Assembly: GCF_900182905.1 (NCBI RefSeq)
Contig: NZ_FXUF01000001.1
Location: forward strand, 62,001-126,000
DNA length: 64,000 bases
Direction: 5' to 3'
Source: Anoxynatronum buryatiense
GTDB taxonomy: Bacteria; Bacillota; Clostridia; Peptostreptococcales; Tindalliaceae
The position numbers and the translations under genes were made by a program. The notes below the pieces were generated by a model. It saw nothing but the letters and a program-made list of their open reading frames with translations, ran no database searches and had not been told where the DNA came from. Every line of letters begins with the position of its first letter. The first letter of the stretch is position 1. Of the stretch, positions 50,345 through 59,140 are shown one piece after another.

Positions 50345-51712
50345 TTATTGAATATCGAATCCGGTGATGTCCTGTAAATCCAATTCCAGTTCTTCAAAGG
50401 CAGTCGCTGCATCTATGGACCCTGTCAAGACGGAATGCACCGATCTGAAAAAAGCAGTTGAAACCGCATTGTAGTTGGGTGCTGTCGCCGTTGAAGGTCT
50501 TGCAACTGCATTGATGAACACATCATACAGACTGCCGAAGAAAGGACTGGCCTCCAGCACTTCTGCATCTTCATAGAGAGACATAATGGTTGGGTTCAAT
50601 GAACCTTCCACTGCGCGCATTTTTTGTGCGTCATAACCAGCCATGAATAGTGCCACTTCGGCAGCTATTTCAGGATTGTTGCTGTAACGACTCACTGCCA
50701 ATTGCCATCCACCAAGGGTGGCCGCACCTTCACCGCTTTTACCGGCAGGCAATGGTGATACATCAAAGAGACCTTTGATGGCACTGTCATCAGCATGCCC
50801 TAAACTGTAGGCATAAGGCCAGTTGCGCATGAAAGCTGCATTTCCGCCCTGCCATACGGCTCTGGAATCTTCTTCTCCCATGCCGGTAACACCACTGGGT
50901 GATATGGTACCCACCCACCCGGCAGCCTGGTCAATGATTTCAATGGCGTTGGCATTGTTGATGGTAATCATGCCCTCGGGTGAAATAATGGTACCGCCAT
51001 CATTGGAAGCAATCCATTCCAGTGCATCGCAGGTAAGCCCCTCATAAGCATTTCCCTGCCATACGAAGCCCACAAAATCAGGATTGCCCTCAGCACGTTC
51101 GCCCTCTTGAATTACCGATGCCTGTTCCTCCAGTTCATCCCAGGTAGCTGGCGGCTCAAAGTTATATTTTTCCAGAAGATCGGTGCGGTAATACAGCAAC
51201 CCAGCGTCTGTAAACCATGGAATTGCCACCAACCTGCCATCTACTGTATTGTTTTCCACAATTGCCGGGAAATGCTCGTCAACAACATCTGCTGCACCAA
51301 AATCATAGAGGTCAACAAAATGCTCTGCCAAATCCCCGGGCCAAATCACGTCGATCTGGTATACATCCACCTCAGCACTTTGTGCTTCAAAAAACTGCAG
51401 GTAGAGACCCAGGCGATCCTGAGCCAGGTCAGGTGTATCAAGGACATTCACCAAAACATTGGGATTTTGGTCCATATACATTTCAGCAGCCTTTTGCGTT
51501 AGCTCCAGTTCCTGTCCGACAGCGCCGGCGGCCACCGTAATCACTACCTGGTCACCAGATTCAGCCGGTTCAGCAGGCTCTGCGGGTTCTGCAGGCTCTG
51601 CAGGTTCAGCCGGTTCAGCAGGCTCTGCGGGGCTTCCGCAACCCGCTAACAAGCTACCCACCAATACCATTACCAACAACAATGTCCACCAGTGCTTTTT
51701 CTTGATTTTCAT
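50345..51712 (-). CDS. Sugar ABC transporter solute-binding lipoprotein
   Basis: A 455-residue extracellular binding protein of the CUT1 family. Lipoprotein signal LLLVMVLVGSLLAGC at about residues 11-25; then a linker of about eight PAE triplets before the folded domain. The binding fold shows VYQIDVIWPGDLAEHFVDL, VAIPWFTDAGLLYYRTDLLE and LGGWQLAVSRYS, similar to trehalose/maltose-binding proteins. It captures the sugar for the permeases encoded upstream. AGGGGGAACATTC precedes the ATG. Substrate suggestion rests on the GH65 and GT4 neighbours. Confidence 0.92.
   Translation of the reverse strand: MKIKKKHWWTLLLVMVLVGSLLAGCGSPAEPAEPAEPAEPAEPAEPAEPAESGDQVVITVAAGAVGQELELTQKAAEMYMDQNPNVLVNVLDTPDLAQDRLGLYLQFFEAQSAEVDVYQIDVIWPGDLAEHFVDLYDFGAADVVDEHFPAIVENNTVDGRLVAIPWFTDAGLLYYRTDLLEKYNFEPPATWDELEEQASVIQEGERAEGNPDFVGFVWQGNAYEGLTCDALEWIASNDGGTIISPEGMITINNANAIEIIDQAAGWVGTISPSGVTGMGEEDSRAVWQGGNAAFMRNWPYAYSLGHADDSAIKGLFDVSPLPAGKSGEGAATLGGWQLAVSRYSNNPEIAAEVALFMAGYDAQKMRAVEGSLNPTIMSLYEDAEVLEASPFFGSLYDVFINAVARPSTATAPNYNAVSTAFFRSVHSVLTGSIDAATAFEELELDLQDITGFDIQ
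51561..51632 (+). repeat. Duplicated linker repeats in the binding-protein gene
   Basis: Nine-base units coding Pro-Ala-Glu; a 27-base block starting TTCAGCCGGTTCAGC is present exactly at 51561-51587 and 51606-51632, 45 bases apart. Confidence 0.85.
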
Positions 51713-51850
51713 GAATGTTCCCCCTTCATCTTTGGTTGATCATCATGGAACCATTATTTTGATGCTTTTGATACTTTTGATGCTTATGGTATGGTAATAA
51801 TTTTGGGCATCAACTCCCTTCCAGTAAATCACCTGCCGGGTTTGTTTGTT

Positions 51851-52723
51851 TTATCCTTTCACGGCTCCGGCAGTCAACCCTGCCACGATCCGTTTCTGGA
51901 ATATCAACACCAACACAACAATGGGCACCGTCACCACCACAGCTGCTGCCATAATTTCACCAAAGGGTTCTTGTCGGGCGACAGCTCCCGTAAAGTAAGC
52001 AATGGCAACCGGTACTGTACGGGCACCTGGATTAATGGAGGTAAATGTCAGCGCAAAAAGATATTCATTCCATGCGGCAATAAAGGCCAGCAACCCCGTT
52101 GTCACCAATGCCGGAGCGGTCAGTGGCAGCATTATTTTGTAAAACGTTTGAAAAGGCGTTGCACCATCTACCTGTGCCGATTCAAGCAAGGCCAAGGGCA
52201 ATCCTTTGAAGAAAGCCGTCAGCACCCACGTGGTAAAGGGCAGTGTGAATATCATGTATGACAGGATCATGCTGGTGATCGTTGGCAGTTTTAAGGTTGT
52301 GATCACTGCATATAACCCCGCAAGTACTGTTACCTGAGGAAACATGGTCATGGCTAAAATCATATACAGGGTTGGTTTTTTGCCGCGAAACCGGAGTTTT
52401 CCCAGGGCAAAGGCGGCGAATGAACCGGCTACCAATGCCAGTAAGGTAGTGCTGGTGGCTACAATGCTGCTGTTGATCAGCCCCCGAACAAACTGTTGAT
52501 TTTCAAATATCACCCGATAATTTCTCAGTGTTGGCGCGAAATCACCGGTAGATGGATCCCGGGGAACAAGTGTGGCAGGTGCCATTTGCAGTTGTGCCTC
52601 CGATTTCAGAGAGGAATTGATGGCCCAGTAAAATGGAAACAGCAGATAGATAAATATAATCATCAGAATGAGATAAAACCCAGCTTTTAATAGAAGATGA
52701 CTGAAATGTTTAGGCGGTTTCAT
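51851..52723 (-). CDS. Sugar ABC permease, MalG type
   Basis: A 290-residue inner-membrane permease with six predicted helices. The coupling loop LALLESAQVDGATPFQTFYK is the EAA-like motif that contacts the ATPase. The start at 52723 follows GGGGGTGGACATGG and overlaps the upstream permease by 14 bases, indicating coupled translation; the longer frame is an overlap artefact. Partner of the MalF-type permease. Confidence 0.92.
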   Translation of the reverse strand: MKPPKHFSHLLLKAGFYLILMIIFIYLLFPFYWAINSSLKSEAQLQMAPATLVPRDPSTGDFAPTLRNYRVIFENQQFVRGLINSSIVATSTTLLALVAGSFAAFALGKLRFRGKKPTLYMILAMTMFPQVTVLAGLYAVITTLKLPTITSMILSYMIFTLPFTTWVLTAFFKGLPLALLESAQVDGATPFQTFYKIMLPLTAPALVTTGLLAFIAAWNEYLFALTFTSINPGARTVPVAIAYFTGAVARQEPFGEIMAAAVVVTVPIVVLVLIFQKRIVAGLTAGAVKG

Positions 52724-53798
52724 CCATGTCCACCCCCAGCATTTTAATATAGGCAATGGCAAAACCAAAGATGATGATAAAAATGACCACACCAATGGCT
52801 GAGGCCAGCCCCATGTTTCGATTTCCTATTAGCTGAAAATAGTTGTATGTTGCCATGGAATACTGGCTTTGTCCCAACAATACCTGAAAAACGTCAAATA
52901 CCCGTAATGCATCCAACGTTCTGAAAATTAGCGCCACTGCCATGGCAGGTTTCAGTAGCGGAAAGGTAATGCTGAAAAACTGTTTGACTGGCCCCGCACC
53001 ATCGATGGCAGCGGCTTCGTATAGTTCATCCGGTATCGTTTGCAGTCCTGCCAGCAACAGCAAGGCCATGAAGGGGGTCGTTTTCCATACATCCACTGCA
53101 ACCATGGCCCATAACTGAAGCTGACCACTGGCCAGAAAAGCCACTCTCCCGTCTGCCAATCCCAGGGTATAGAGCATGGTGTTGAAGAGTCCGGTTCGAT
53201 TGGGAGCCAGCATCCATTCCCACATACGGGCAGAGACAACTGTGATCACCGCCCAGGGGATGAGCATCGCAGTTCGTGTCACGCCCTTTCCTTTGAAATT
53301 GCTATTCACCACCAAAGCAACTCCAAGCCCCAGCGCCAGTTCCAGAAATACGGAGGTAACAGTGAAAATTAAGGTGTTGGTGATGGCATCAATGAAATCA
53401 ACATCAGTAGCTCCCAGCACATATCGATTTCCCATAAAAGAGAACTGTTTGTATTCCCGGTAGCGCACCGGTTCCCGTGGCAATACCGAAATGGGCCGTT
53501 CATAAACGGTTTTTCCTGTTTCCTCATCAATAACAGGTTGGTTGGTGTCTTCATCAATCACCGGCGGCAATTGACTTATCGTGACACTCAATAGTCGCTG
53601 ATAATTGTCGAATCCTATGAATTCTGTTTCCTGTCCGCTGGCAAATTGACGATTGGTAAAGCTGGTATAAAACACCTGACCCAGCGGATAAACCGCAATC
53701 ACCAGCAAAATGATCAGCGCCGGTAACAGTAACCGATAAGCAGTACGCTCTTCTCTTTTTGCCAACTCAGATCGGCCGCTTCGTTTATCGTTACTCAT
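52710..53798 (-). CDS. Sugar ABC permease, MalF type
   Basis: A 362-residue permease. First helix at about 22-43; a 100-residue external loop with an Asp/Glu/Thr-rich segment (VIDEDTNQPVIDEETG) separates it from the remaining five helices, as in MalF-like proteins. The EAA loop is IPDELYEAAAIDGAGP. The ATG follows AAAGGGGGGG. It forms the membrane channel with the next gene. Confidence 0.92.
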   Translation of the reverse strand: MSNDKRSGRSELAKREERTAYRLLLPALIILLVIAVYPLGQVFYTSFTNRQFASGQETEFIGFDNYQRLLSVTISQLPPVIDEDTNQPVIDEETGKTVYERPISVLPREPVRYREYKQFSFMGNRYVLGATDVDFIDAITNTLIFTVTSVFLELALGLGVALVVNSNFKGKGVTRTAMLIPWAVITVVSARMWEWMLAPNRTGLFNTMLYTLGLADGRVAFLASGQLQLWAMVAVDVWKTTPFMALLLLAGLQTIPDELYEAAAIDGAGPVKQFFSITFPLLKPAMAVALIFRTLDALRVFDVFQVLLGQSQYSMATYNYFQLIGNRNMGLASAIGVVIFIIIFGFAIAYIKMLGVDMDETA

Positions 53799-53814
53799 AA
53801 TCCCCCCCCTTTCG

Positions 53815-55314
53815 CTACTCCTGTTCTAATTTAATTCCCGCAGCACGAGCACGTATAGATTCAAATTCATGCTTGTTCTGAGACTCGTGTTTCATAAAAT
53901 AATCAGGCACATTGATTTGACGGGCTTTTTCTTGCGTATTTTTCTTCCATTGCTGTATTTCCTTAACGTAGGCATCAGCAGCTGCATTCCAGGTAAATGT
54001 GCTGCGAACTCTTTCCAATCCTTTTTGGTGGTAAGTATTCCACAAAACATGATCTTTCATTAACGAGAAAATACCTTCAGCGATGGCATCTGACTGCTGA
54101 GGATCCACCAGCAATCCAAAAGACTCATTTCCCTTCTTCAAGATATCCTGACCCCCACCGTTGGCTGTCACCACCACGGGCACACCACATGCCATGGCTT
54201 CGATAGTGGCCAAACCAAAAGGTTCATAGAGAGAGGTTAGCGCGAACACCCCGTGCCGCCTGGCTGTTTCCCGGTATGCAGCAGCCAGTTGCTGCTGTCC
54301 GGATAAGTTCACAAAACCAATCTTGCCAGCCAGCTGGTAGGTCTGTATTAAATTTAATATGGATGCCAGTTGCTGTTGTTCCTCGTTTTTGAGTCGATGC
54401 ATATCCGCTTGAGGATCATCAATGCCCCGAACAGCCAGAATCAGATTGCAGCATTCCTGCAGGTGAGAATGTTCACCGTAAGCCTTCACTAATCCTGTCA
54501 CGTTTTTTTTAGGGTCCAGTCGACTGGATGCGATGACCCATGGCAAATGCTGTCTTTCTTTTGCCACATCACGGCGAAGTACTTGCTGTATGATTTCTGT
54601 CACTGCTTGATCATGTGCCTGGGGTTTATCATTGAAAATATCCTGATTCACACCCGGAGGAACAACAACAAACGGCAGCTTTTTCTGCTGGCTAAACAAA
54701 TCTCGATATAATGTGTGAAAATACTGTTGCTCTTTCTCTTGCTGCGTACTCACAAATCTGATCATGGCTTGGCTTATGGCAGTTCTTTCCGCTGCCAACC
54801 GGATGGTAAATTGATATTGTTGGTCAAGCGTCTCATAAGACACTCCGGTTCCCATCAGCTTTTCCAGTTTTTGTGCTCCAAGGGAGTGGGCTGTAAACGT
54901 ATACGGAACACCTGTAAGTTGTTGGAAAATGGCTCCTGAAATGCCCCCGTCGCCATAATGGGTGGTAACTGCATCTGGCAAGTAACCCGCCTGATGATAC
55001 CATTGACGAATACCTTCCACAAACTCATGGAGAAAAGGCCACAATTGTTCCTTTGGCAAAAATGCTTTTCCGCCAAAACTGATGCGCACGATGCGCACAT
55101 TGGTTCCTGCGTAAACTTCTTCAGGCTGTTGAAATTCCGGCCAGTCTTCATCTTCTATCCTTCGGGTGAAAATAATGGTTTCATGACCCAGTCGATCAAA
55201 GGCGAAAGCGAGTTCTTTCACATATACCAATTGACCACCAAAGTCTGGGTGCTGTGTCCAATAGCTGTCGTGTTGATCAAAGTTTCCCTGTGGGTTGAAA
55301 CAAGCGATGTGCAT
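53815..55314 (-). CDS. GT4 glycosyltransferase, sucrose-phosphate-synthase-like
   Basis: A 499-residue GT-B enzyme. PDFGGQLVYVKELAFAF (about 24-40) is the glycine-rich donor/acceptor loop, THYGDGGISGAIF and PYTFTAHSLGAQKLEKL are typical of bacterial sucrose-phosphate or sucrose synthases, IASSRLDPKKN carries the nucleotide-sugar lysine/arginine and FGLATIEAMACGVPVV the conserved Glu. It could make sucrose(-phosphate) from a nucleotide glucose and fructose(-6-phosphate), or run backwards and cleave sucrose; the adjacent PfkB kinase fits either. AAAGGAGAACCTCC sets the start at 55314. No sucrose-phosphatase domain is fused. Confidence 0.85.
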   Translation of the reverse strand: MHIACFNPQGNFDQHDSYWTQHPDFGGQLVYVKELAFAFDRLGHETIIFTRRIEDEDWPEFQQPEEVYAGTNVRIVRISFGGKAFLPKEQLWPFLHEFVEGIRQWYHQAGYLPDAVTTHYGDGGISGAIFQQLTGVPYTFTAHSLGAQKLEKLMGTGVSYETLDQQYQFTIRLAAERTAISQAMIRFVSTQQEKEQQYFHTLYRDLFSQQKKLPFVVVPPGVNQDIFNDKPQAHDQAVTEIIQQVLRRDVAKERQHLPWVIASSRLDPKKNVTGLVKAYGEHSHLQECCNLILAVRGIDDPQADMHRLKNEEQQQLASILNLIQTYQLAGKIGFVNLSGQQQLAAAYRETARRHGVFALTSLYEPFGLATIEAMACGVPVVVTANGGGQDILKKGNESFGLLVDPQQSDAIAEGIFSLMKDHVLWNTYHQKGLERVRSTFTWNAAADAYVKEIQQWKKNTQEKARQINVPDYFMKHESQNKHEFESIRARAAGIKLEQE

Positions 55315-56290
55315 GGAGGTTCTCCTTTCCAGTATCTGTTGCCCATTTTTCAAGACTTTCTGGATCTGGCATCTGGCAAATTGCCCCAATGGAACCCAGT
55401 TTCCAGGCAGCGCAATAGCTGCCCTGGTATAATGCATCTTTTACCGTTAATCCGCGGAGGAGCCCAGACATAAACCCCGACCAGAATGCATCTCCTGCCC
55501 CGGTGGTATCCACCACTTCCCTGGCATAAGCAGGTAGTTGCAACACCTCATCACTATTAAAGGCTGCTAAACCACGAGCTCCCAAGGTCATGATGACGAA
55601 TAGATCTGGGTGTTGACGCAAACGTCTTTTTACATCTTGCCAACTGCCCGTTCCCCATAAATACTCAGCATCACTTTCCGAAGGCTTGATGACATCCACC
55701 AGAGGTAGAATCTGTCGATTGATAAACTCTACGCCATCGTGTCCAGGTTCCCAGAGCACCGGTCGATAGTTGGGATCAAAAGTGATGAGCTTGTGTTGTG
55801 ATTTAGCCCGTTTGATTAACGTCATTGTTGTTTCGCGTATTTCTTGATGAGAAAGAGCCCAGGCAGTGAAATGAAAAATGCGGCACTGGTCTACCATTAA
55901 CTCATGCTTTGGCTTTAATATCACATCAAGATCTGCGCGGCGCATTGGCATAAACGCAGGATTCTCTCGACTTTTAGTGACAAATACCATTGAAGTGGGC
56001 CAGGAACTCACATGAACACCCTGAAGTGCCACTCGTTGTTCTTGTAAAAACCCGGTTAAATACCTGCCAAAATCATCGTCACCAACACTGGCAATTAATG
56101 CGGCAGCATGGCTCATTCCGGCAAGATTTACTGCCAGGTTTCCAGGTGAACCCCCAAAAGATTTCTGAAAATGGACTGCTTCTTTCAGAGAAGCAACATA
56201 ATCGGTGGAAATCATATCAATGAGCAGTTCCCCCATTGCCACCACGTCATATTCAGTTTTTTGCAGTTGAAGGGTATCATCAAAACGCAT
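55277..56290 (-). CDS. PfkB family carbohydrate kinase (fructokinase-like)
   Basis: A 337-residue ribokinase-fold kinase. GGSPGNLAVNLAGM (about 47-60) is the substrate-binding signature, TFDPNYRPVLW is typical of fructokinases, and VDTTGAGDAFWSGFMSGLL carries the anion hole and catalytic Asp. It probably phosphorylates fructose to fructose-6-phosphate for or from the GT4 enzyme. Its 3' end overlaps that gene's start by 38 bases. I start at 56290 (AGGAG with seven bases spacing); an ATG six bases earlier overlaps the LacI stop. Confidence 0.9.
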   Translation of the reverse strand: MRFDDTLQLQKTEYDVVAMGELLIDMISTDYVASLKEAVHFQKSFGGSPGNLAVNLAGMSHAAALIASVGDDDFGRYLTGFLQEQRVALQGVHVSSWPTSMVFVTKSRENPAFMPMRRADLDVILKPKHELMVDQCRIFHFTAWALSHQEIRETTMTLIKRAKSQHKLITFDPNYRPVLWEPGHDGVEFINRQILPLVDVIKPSESDAEYLWGTGSWQDVKRRLRQHPDLFVIMTLGARGLAAFNSDEVLQLPAYAREVVDTTGAGDAFWSGFMSGLLRGLTVKDALYQGSYCAAWKLGSIGAICQMPDPESLEKWATDTGKENLHAHRLFQPTGKL

Positions 56291-56292
56291 CT

Positions 56293-57312
56293 TCATTCTC
56301 CTGACACTTTGGAAGTAAGCGTACTCTCACGGCAAATCAGCTGGTAAGGAAGAATCAGATTGCGATTTTTCACTTTTTCGCCGTTGATTTCCCGAATCAG
56401 TATTTTAGTGGCTGTTCGCCCCATTTCAGTAATGGGTTGTCGAACCGTTGTAATGGACGGATGATAGTAAGAAGCCATGGGAATATCGTCAAACCCTGCC
56501 ACTTCCACCTGATGAGGCACTTGAATACCTTCATCCTGAAGTGCTTTGATGGCACCAATGGCCATTAGATCACTGGTTGCAAAAATGGCTGTCACAGCGG
56601 GTTCTTCTCTTAAAAAGCGACGGACGGTTCTGTAGGTGTTTTCAATTTTAAAGTTCGAGCGCATTACCAGGCTTGCATTCAGTTCTATTCCGTAAGCTTG
56701 CATGGCATCCCGGTATCCGTGAAAGCGCTCATAACCAGAAGTCTTATCTGTTAAAGGTGCTCGAATAATCGCAACCCGACGATGCCCTCGTTTCAGGAAA
56801 AAAGTGGTTATATCATGGGCCGCCTGATAGTTATCAATGTCGATACTTGACACATTCAAGTCTTCACATTTTCTGTTTATAAACGTCACCGGCAATTGAC
56901 TGGACCGAAAAAATTCCCGATGTTCATGGGTGACTTTTGCAGTCATGAAGATAATTCCATCCACATATTTTTCGCGAAGCATTTTTAAGTAACTCATCTC
57001 TTTTTCAAAATTATGAAAGGTGTTACAAAGAACCATATTATAATTTTTGTCTCTCACAACTTCTTCAATCCCCTTAACCAGTTCTGCAAAAAAGGGATTG
57101 GTAATGTCAGGAATCACGACGCCCACCAAGCCGGTTTTCTGATGGGCCAAGCCTCTCGCAACAGGGTTGGGAATAAATCCCAGTTCTTCGATAACCTGCA
57201 TCACCCGATCGTACTTCTCCTGCTTCACTGGTTTAGAGTCATTCATTACCCTTGAAACAGTTGCTTTCGAAACGCCTGCACGCCTGGCTACTTCATCAAT
57301 GGTTATTTTCAT
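56293..57312 (-). CDS. LacI family transcriptional repressor
   Basis: A 339-residue repressor: helix-turn-helix MKITIDEVARRAGVSKATVS and RVMNDSK at the N terminus, hinge NPVARGLAHQKTG, then the periplasmic-binding-like sensor domain (VGVVIPDITNPFFAELVKGI). First gene of the sugar operon; it should bind the two GGAAAGCGGTTTCC sites in the promoter and release them on binding a sugar or sugar phosphate made from the imported substrate. The ATG at 57312 is preferred to one three codons earlier because of spacing to AAAGGG. Confidence 0.93.
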   Translation of the reverse strand: MKITIDEVARRAGVSKATVSRVMNDSKPVKQEKYDRVMQVIEELGFIPNPVARGLAHQKTGLVGVVIPDITNPFFAELVKGIEEVVRDKNYNMVLCNTFHNFEKEMSYLKMLREKYVDGIIFMTAKVTHEHREFFRSSQLPVTFINRKCEDLNVSSIDIDNYQAAHDITTFFLKRGHRRVAIIRAPLTDKTSGYERFHGYRDAMQAYGIELNASLVMRSNFKIENTYRTVRRFLREEPAVTAIFATSDLMAIGAIKALQDEGIQVPHQVEVAGFDDIPMASYYHPSITTVRQPITEMGRTATKILIREINGEKVKNRNLILPYQLICRESTLTSKVSGE

Positions 57313-57339
57313 TGGCTCCATTCCCTTTGTCGTTATTTG

Positions 57340-57389
57340 GGAAAGCGGTTTCCTGCTTTTATTATAGGAAACCGCTTTCCTGTTGTCAA
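57340..57389 (-). promoter_or_regulatory. Sugar-operon promoter with two LacI-type operators
   Basis: Minus strand: TTGACA (57384-57389), exactly 17 bases, TATAAT (57361-57366). The spacer holds GGAAAGCGGTTTCC (57367-57380 on the other strand) and a second, inverted copy lies at 57340-57353 just past the start point; centres are 27 bases apart. Confidence 0.92.
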
Positions 57390-57516
57390 TGCCTTATGCT
57401 TAAATAAACAAAATAGTAAGATAGTTTCTTCTTGTTTCAAATCAGTGCATTTAAGGTATATAATGATGGAAGCATCTGACGCTTGACACCATTTACCAAA
57501 AAGGAGTGTTCGTATA

Positions 57517-57930
57517 ATGAATCACCAAATTGACTGCCAATGGATGGAGAATATGGCCTTTGATGTCACTATTGACGGACATCATATGACTATTGATGCG
57601 AACCCTGAACTGGGTGGCGAAAACCGGGGCCCCCGGCCAAAACCTTTGCTTTTAGCAAGTCTTGCAGGCTGCACAGGCATTGATGTGGTTTCCATTTTGA
57701 ATAAAATGCGTGTCCCGCTGGAAGGCTTTCGTATCACTGTTTCGGGTTCTCAGACAGAAGAACACCCCAAGATTTATGACAAAATTAAAGTGGTTTATTA
57801 TTTTAAGGGCAATAATCTTCCCATGGACAAGTTGGAAAAAGCTGTTCACCTTTCTGAAGAGAAATACTGTGGTGTCAGTGCCATGCTGAAAAAGGCCGGC
57901 CTTATCGAGTATGAAATCATCATTGAATGA
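57517..57930 (+). CDS. OsmC family protein
   Basis: A 137-residue OsmC/Ohr-fold protein, a thiol-dependent peroxide-detoxifying or uncharacterised stress protein. The two family cysteines are in LASLAGCTGIDVV (about residue 47) and EEKYCGVSAML (about 115). NPELGGENRGPRPKPLLLAS is the usual segment before the first cysteine. AAAAGGAG precedes the ATG. It lies 41 bases before the aminotransferase and could be co-transcribed with the serine genes. Confidence 0.92.
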   Translation: MNHQIDCQWMENMAFDVTIDGHHMTIDANPELGGENRGPRPKPLLLASLAGCTGIDVVSILNKMRVPLEGFRITVSGSQTEEHPKIYDKIKVVYYFKGNNLPMDKLEKAVHLSEEKYCGVSAMLKKAGLIEYEIIIE

Positions 57931-57971
57931 TGCGCACCACCATTTCCAAACAACGATAAAGGAGGATTTTC

Positions 57972-59039
57972 ATGCACAAAAAACTCTTTATTCCCGGCCC
58001 GGTGGACGTACTTCCGGAAGTACTGGAAAGAATGGCCACCCCCATGATCGGTCATCGTTCAAAAGAAGCCAGTGCATTGCAACGCAGTATTTCCGAAAAA
58101 ATGATGAAGCTGATGTACACCCAAAATCAGATTATGCTCTCCACCACCAGTGGTACCGGTTTAATGGAAGGCGCAATACGTTCCTGCACCCGTAAGCGGG
58201 CGGCAGTTTTTTCTGTTGGCGCTTTTGGAAAACGTTGGTATGAACTGGCTACCGGGAACCAAGTGCCCGCTGATTTATTTGAGTCAGAACCAGGACATCC
58301 GACAACACCTGAAAGGGTGGATGCAGCCCTTGCAACAGGAAAGTATGACTTGGTGACGATTACCCATAATGAAACATCTACAGGCCTCATGAATGCTGCT
58401 GTTGATCTGGCAGAGGTGATTCGCCGTTACCCTGAAGTGGTTTTCGCCATGGACACCGTCAGTTCACTGGGAGGCACCAAGATTGAAGTGGATGCCCTGG
58501 GTGTCGATATTTGTATCACCTCCACTCAAAAGGCACTGGGCCTTCCTCCAGGACTGGCCATCTGTTCTTTCTCAGAGAAAGCTGTGGCAGCTGCCCGCCA
58601 GGTGGAGCATCGCGGCTATTATCTTGATCTCCTCTCTCTATATGATTATATTCAAAAGAAAGATCATCAATATCCATCAACGCCTTCTCTCTCCCACATG
58701 TATGCTCTTGATTATCAGCTTGACCGCATTTTTGAAGAGGGGCCAGAAAACCGCTTTTCCAGACATAAAGAAATGGCAGATCTTGTCCAGACGTGGGCAG
58801 AAGAAAACTTCGCGCTCTTCCCCCAAAAGCCATTTGCTTCCCACACGTTAACAACCATTCGCAACACCCGCGAAATTAATATTGGAGATCTGAACAAGCG
58901 ACTGGGGGAAAAGGGCTATGCCATTTCCAACGGTTATGGCAATTTGAAAGAAAAAACCTTCCGCATTGCCCATATGGCTGATCGTACAGTTGATGAAGTG
59001 AAGGAACTGCTGCAAGTCATTGAAAGCATATTACCTTAG
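57972..59039 (+). CDS. Class V aminotransferase (serine/phosphoserine-glyoxylate type)
   Basis: A 355-residue PLP enzyme. TTSGTGLMEGAIRSC binds the cofactor phosphate, Asp161 in FAMDTVSSLGG holds the pyridine nitrogen and Lys187 in ITSTQKALGLPPG forms the Schiff base. The family includes alanine-glyoxylate transaminases and the SerC used by several Clostridia and Thermotogae. The downstream serA strongly suggests that it makes phosphoserine from 3-phosphohydroxypyruvate. AAAGGAGGATTTC precedes the ATG. Confidence 0.9.
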   Translation: MHKKLFIPGPVDVLPEVLERMATPMIGHRSKEASALQRSISEKMMKLMYTQNQIMLSTTSGTGLMEGAIRSCTRKRAAVFSVGAFGKRWYELATGNQVPADLFESEPGHPTTPERVDAALATGKYDLVTITHNETSTGLMNAAVDLAEVIRRYPEVVFAMDTVSSLGGTKIEVDALGVDICITSTQKALGLPPGLAICSFSEKAVAAARQVEHRGYYLDLLSLYDYIQKKDHQYPSTPSLSHMYALDYQLDRIFEEGPENRFSRHKEMADLVQTWAEENFALFPQKPFASHTLTTIRNTREINIGDLNKRLGEKGYAISNGYGNLKEKTFRIAHMADRTVDEVKELLQVIESILP

Positions 59040-59140
59040 AACTGCTTTTGAAAACAAAGTAACTTCCAGTTGTTCAGATTTTATAGGTGTTTCAAACAGC
59101 TATCGTCACATCCCTATCAAACTAATCAGGAGGCGATTTG

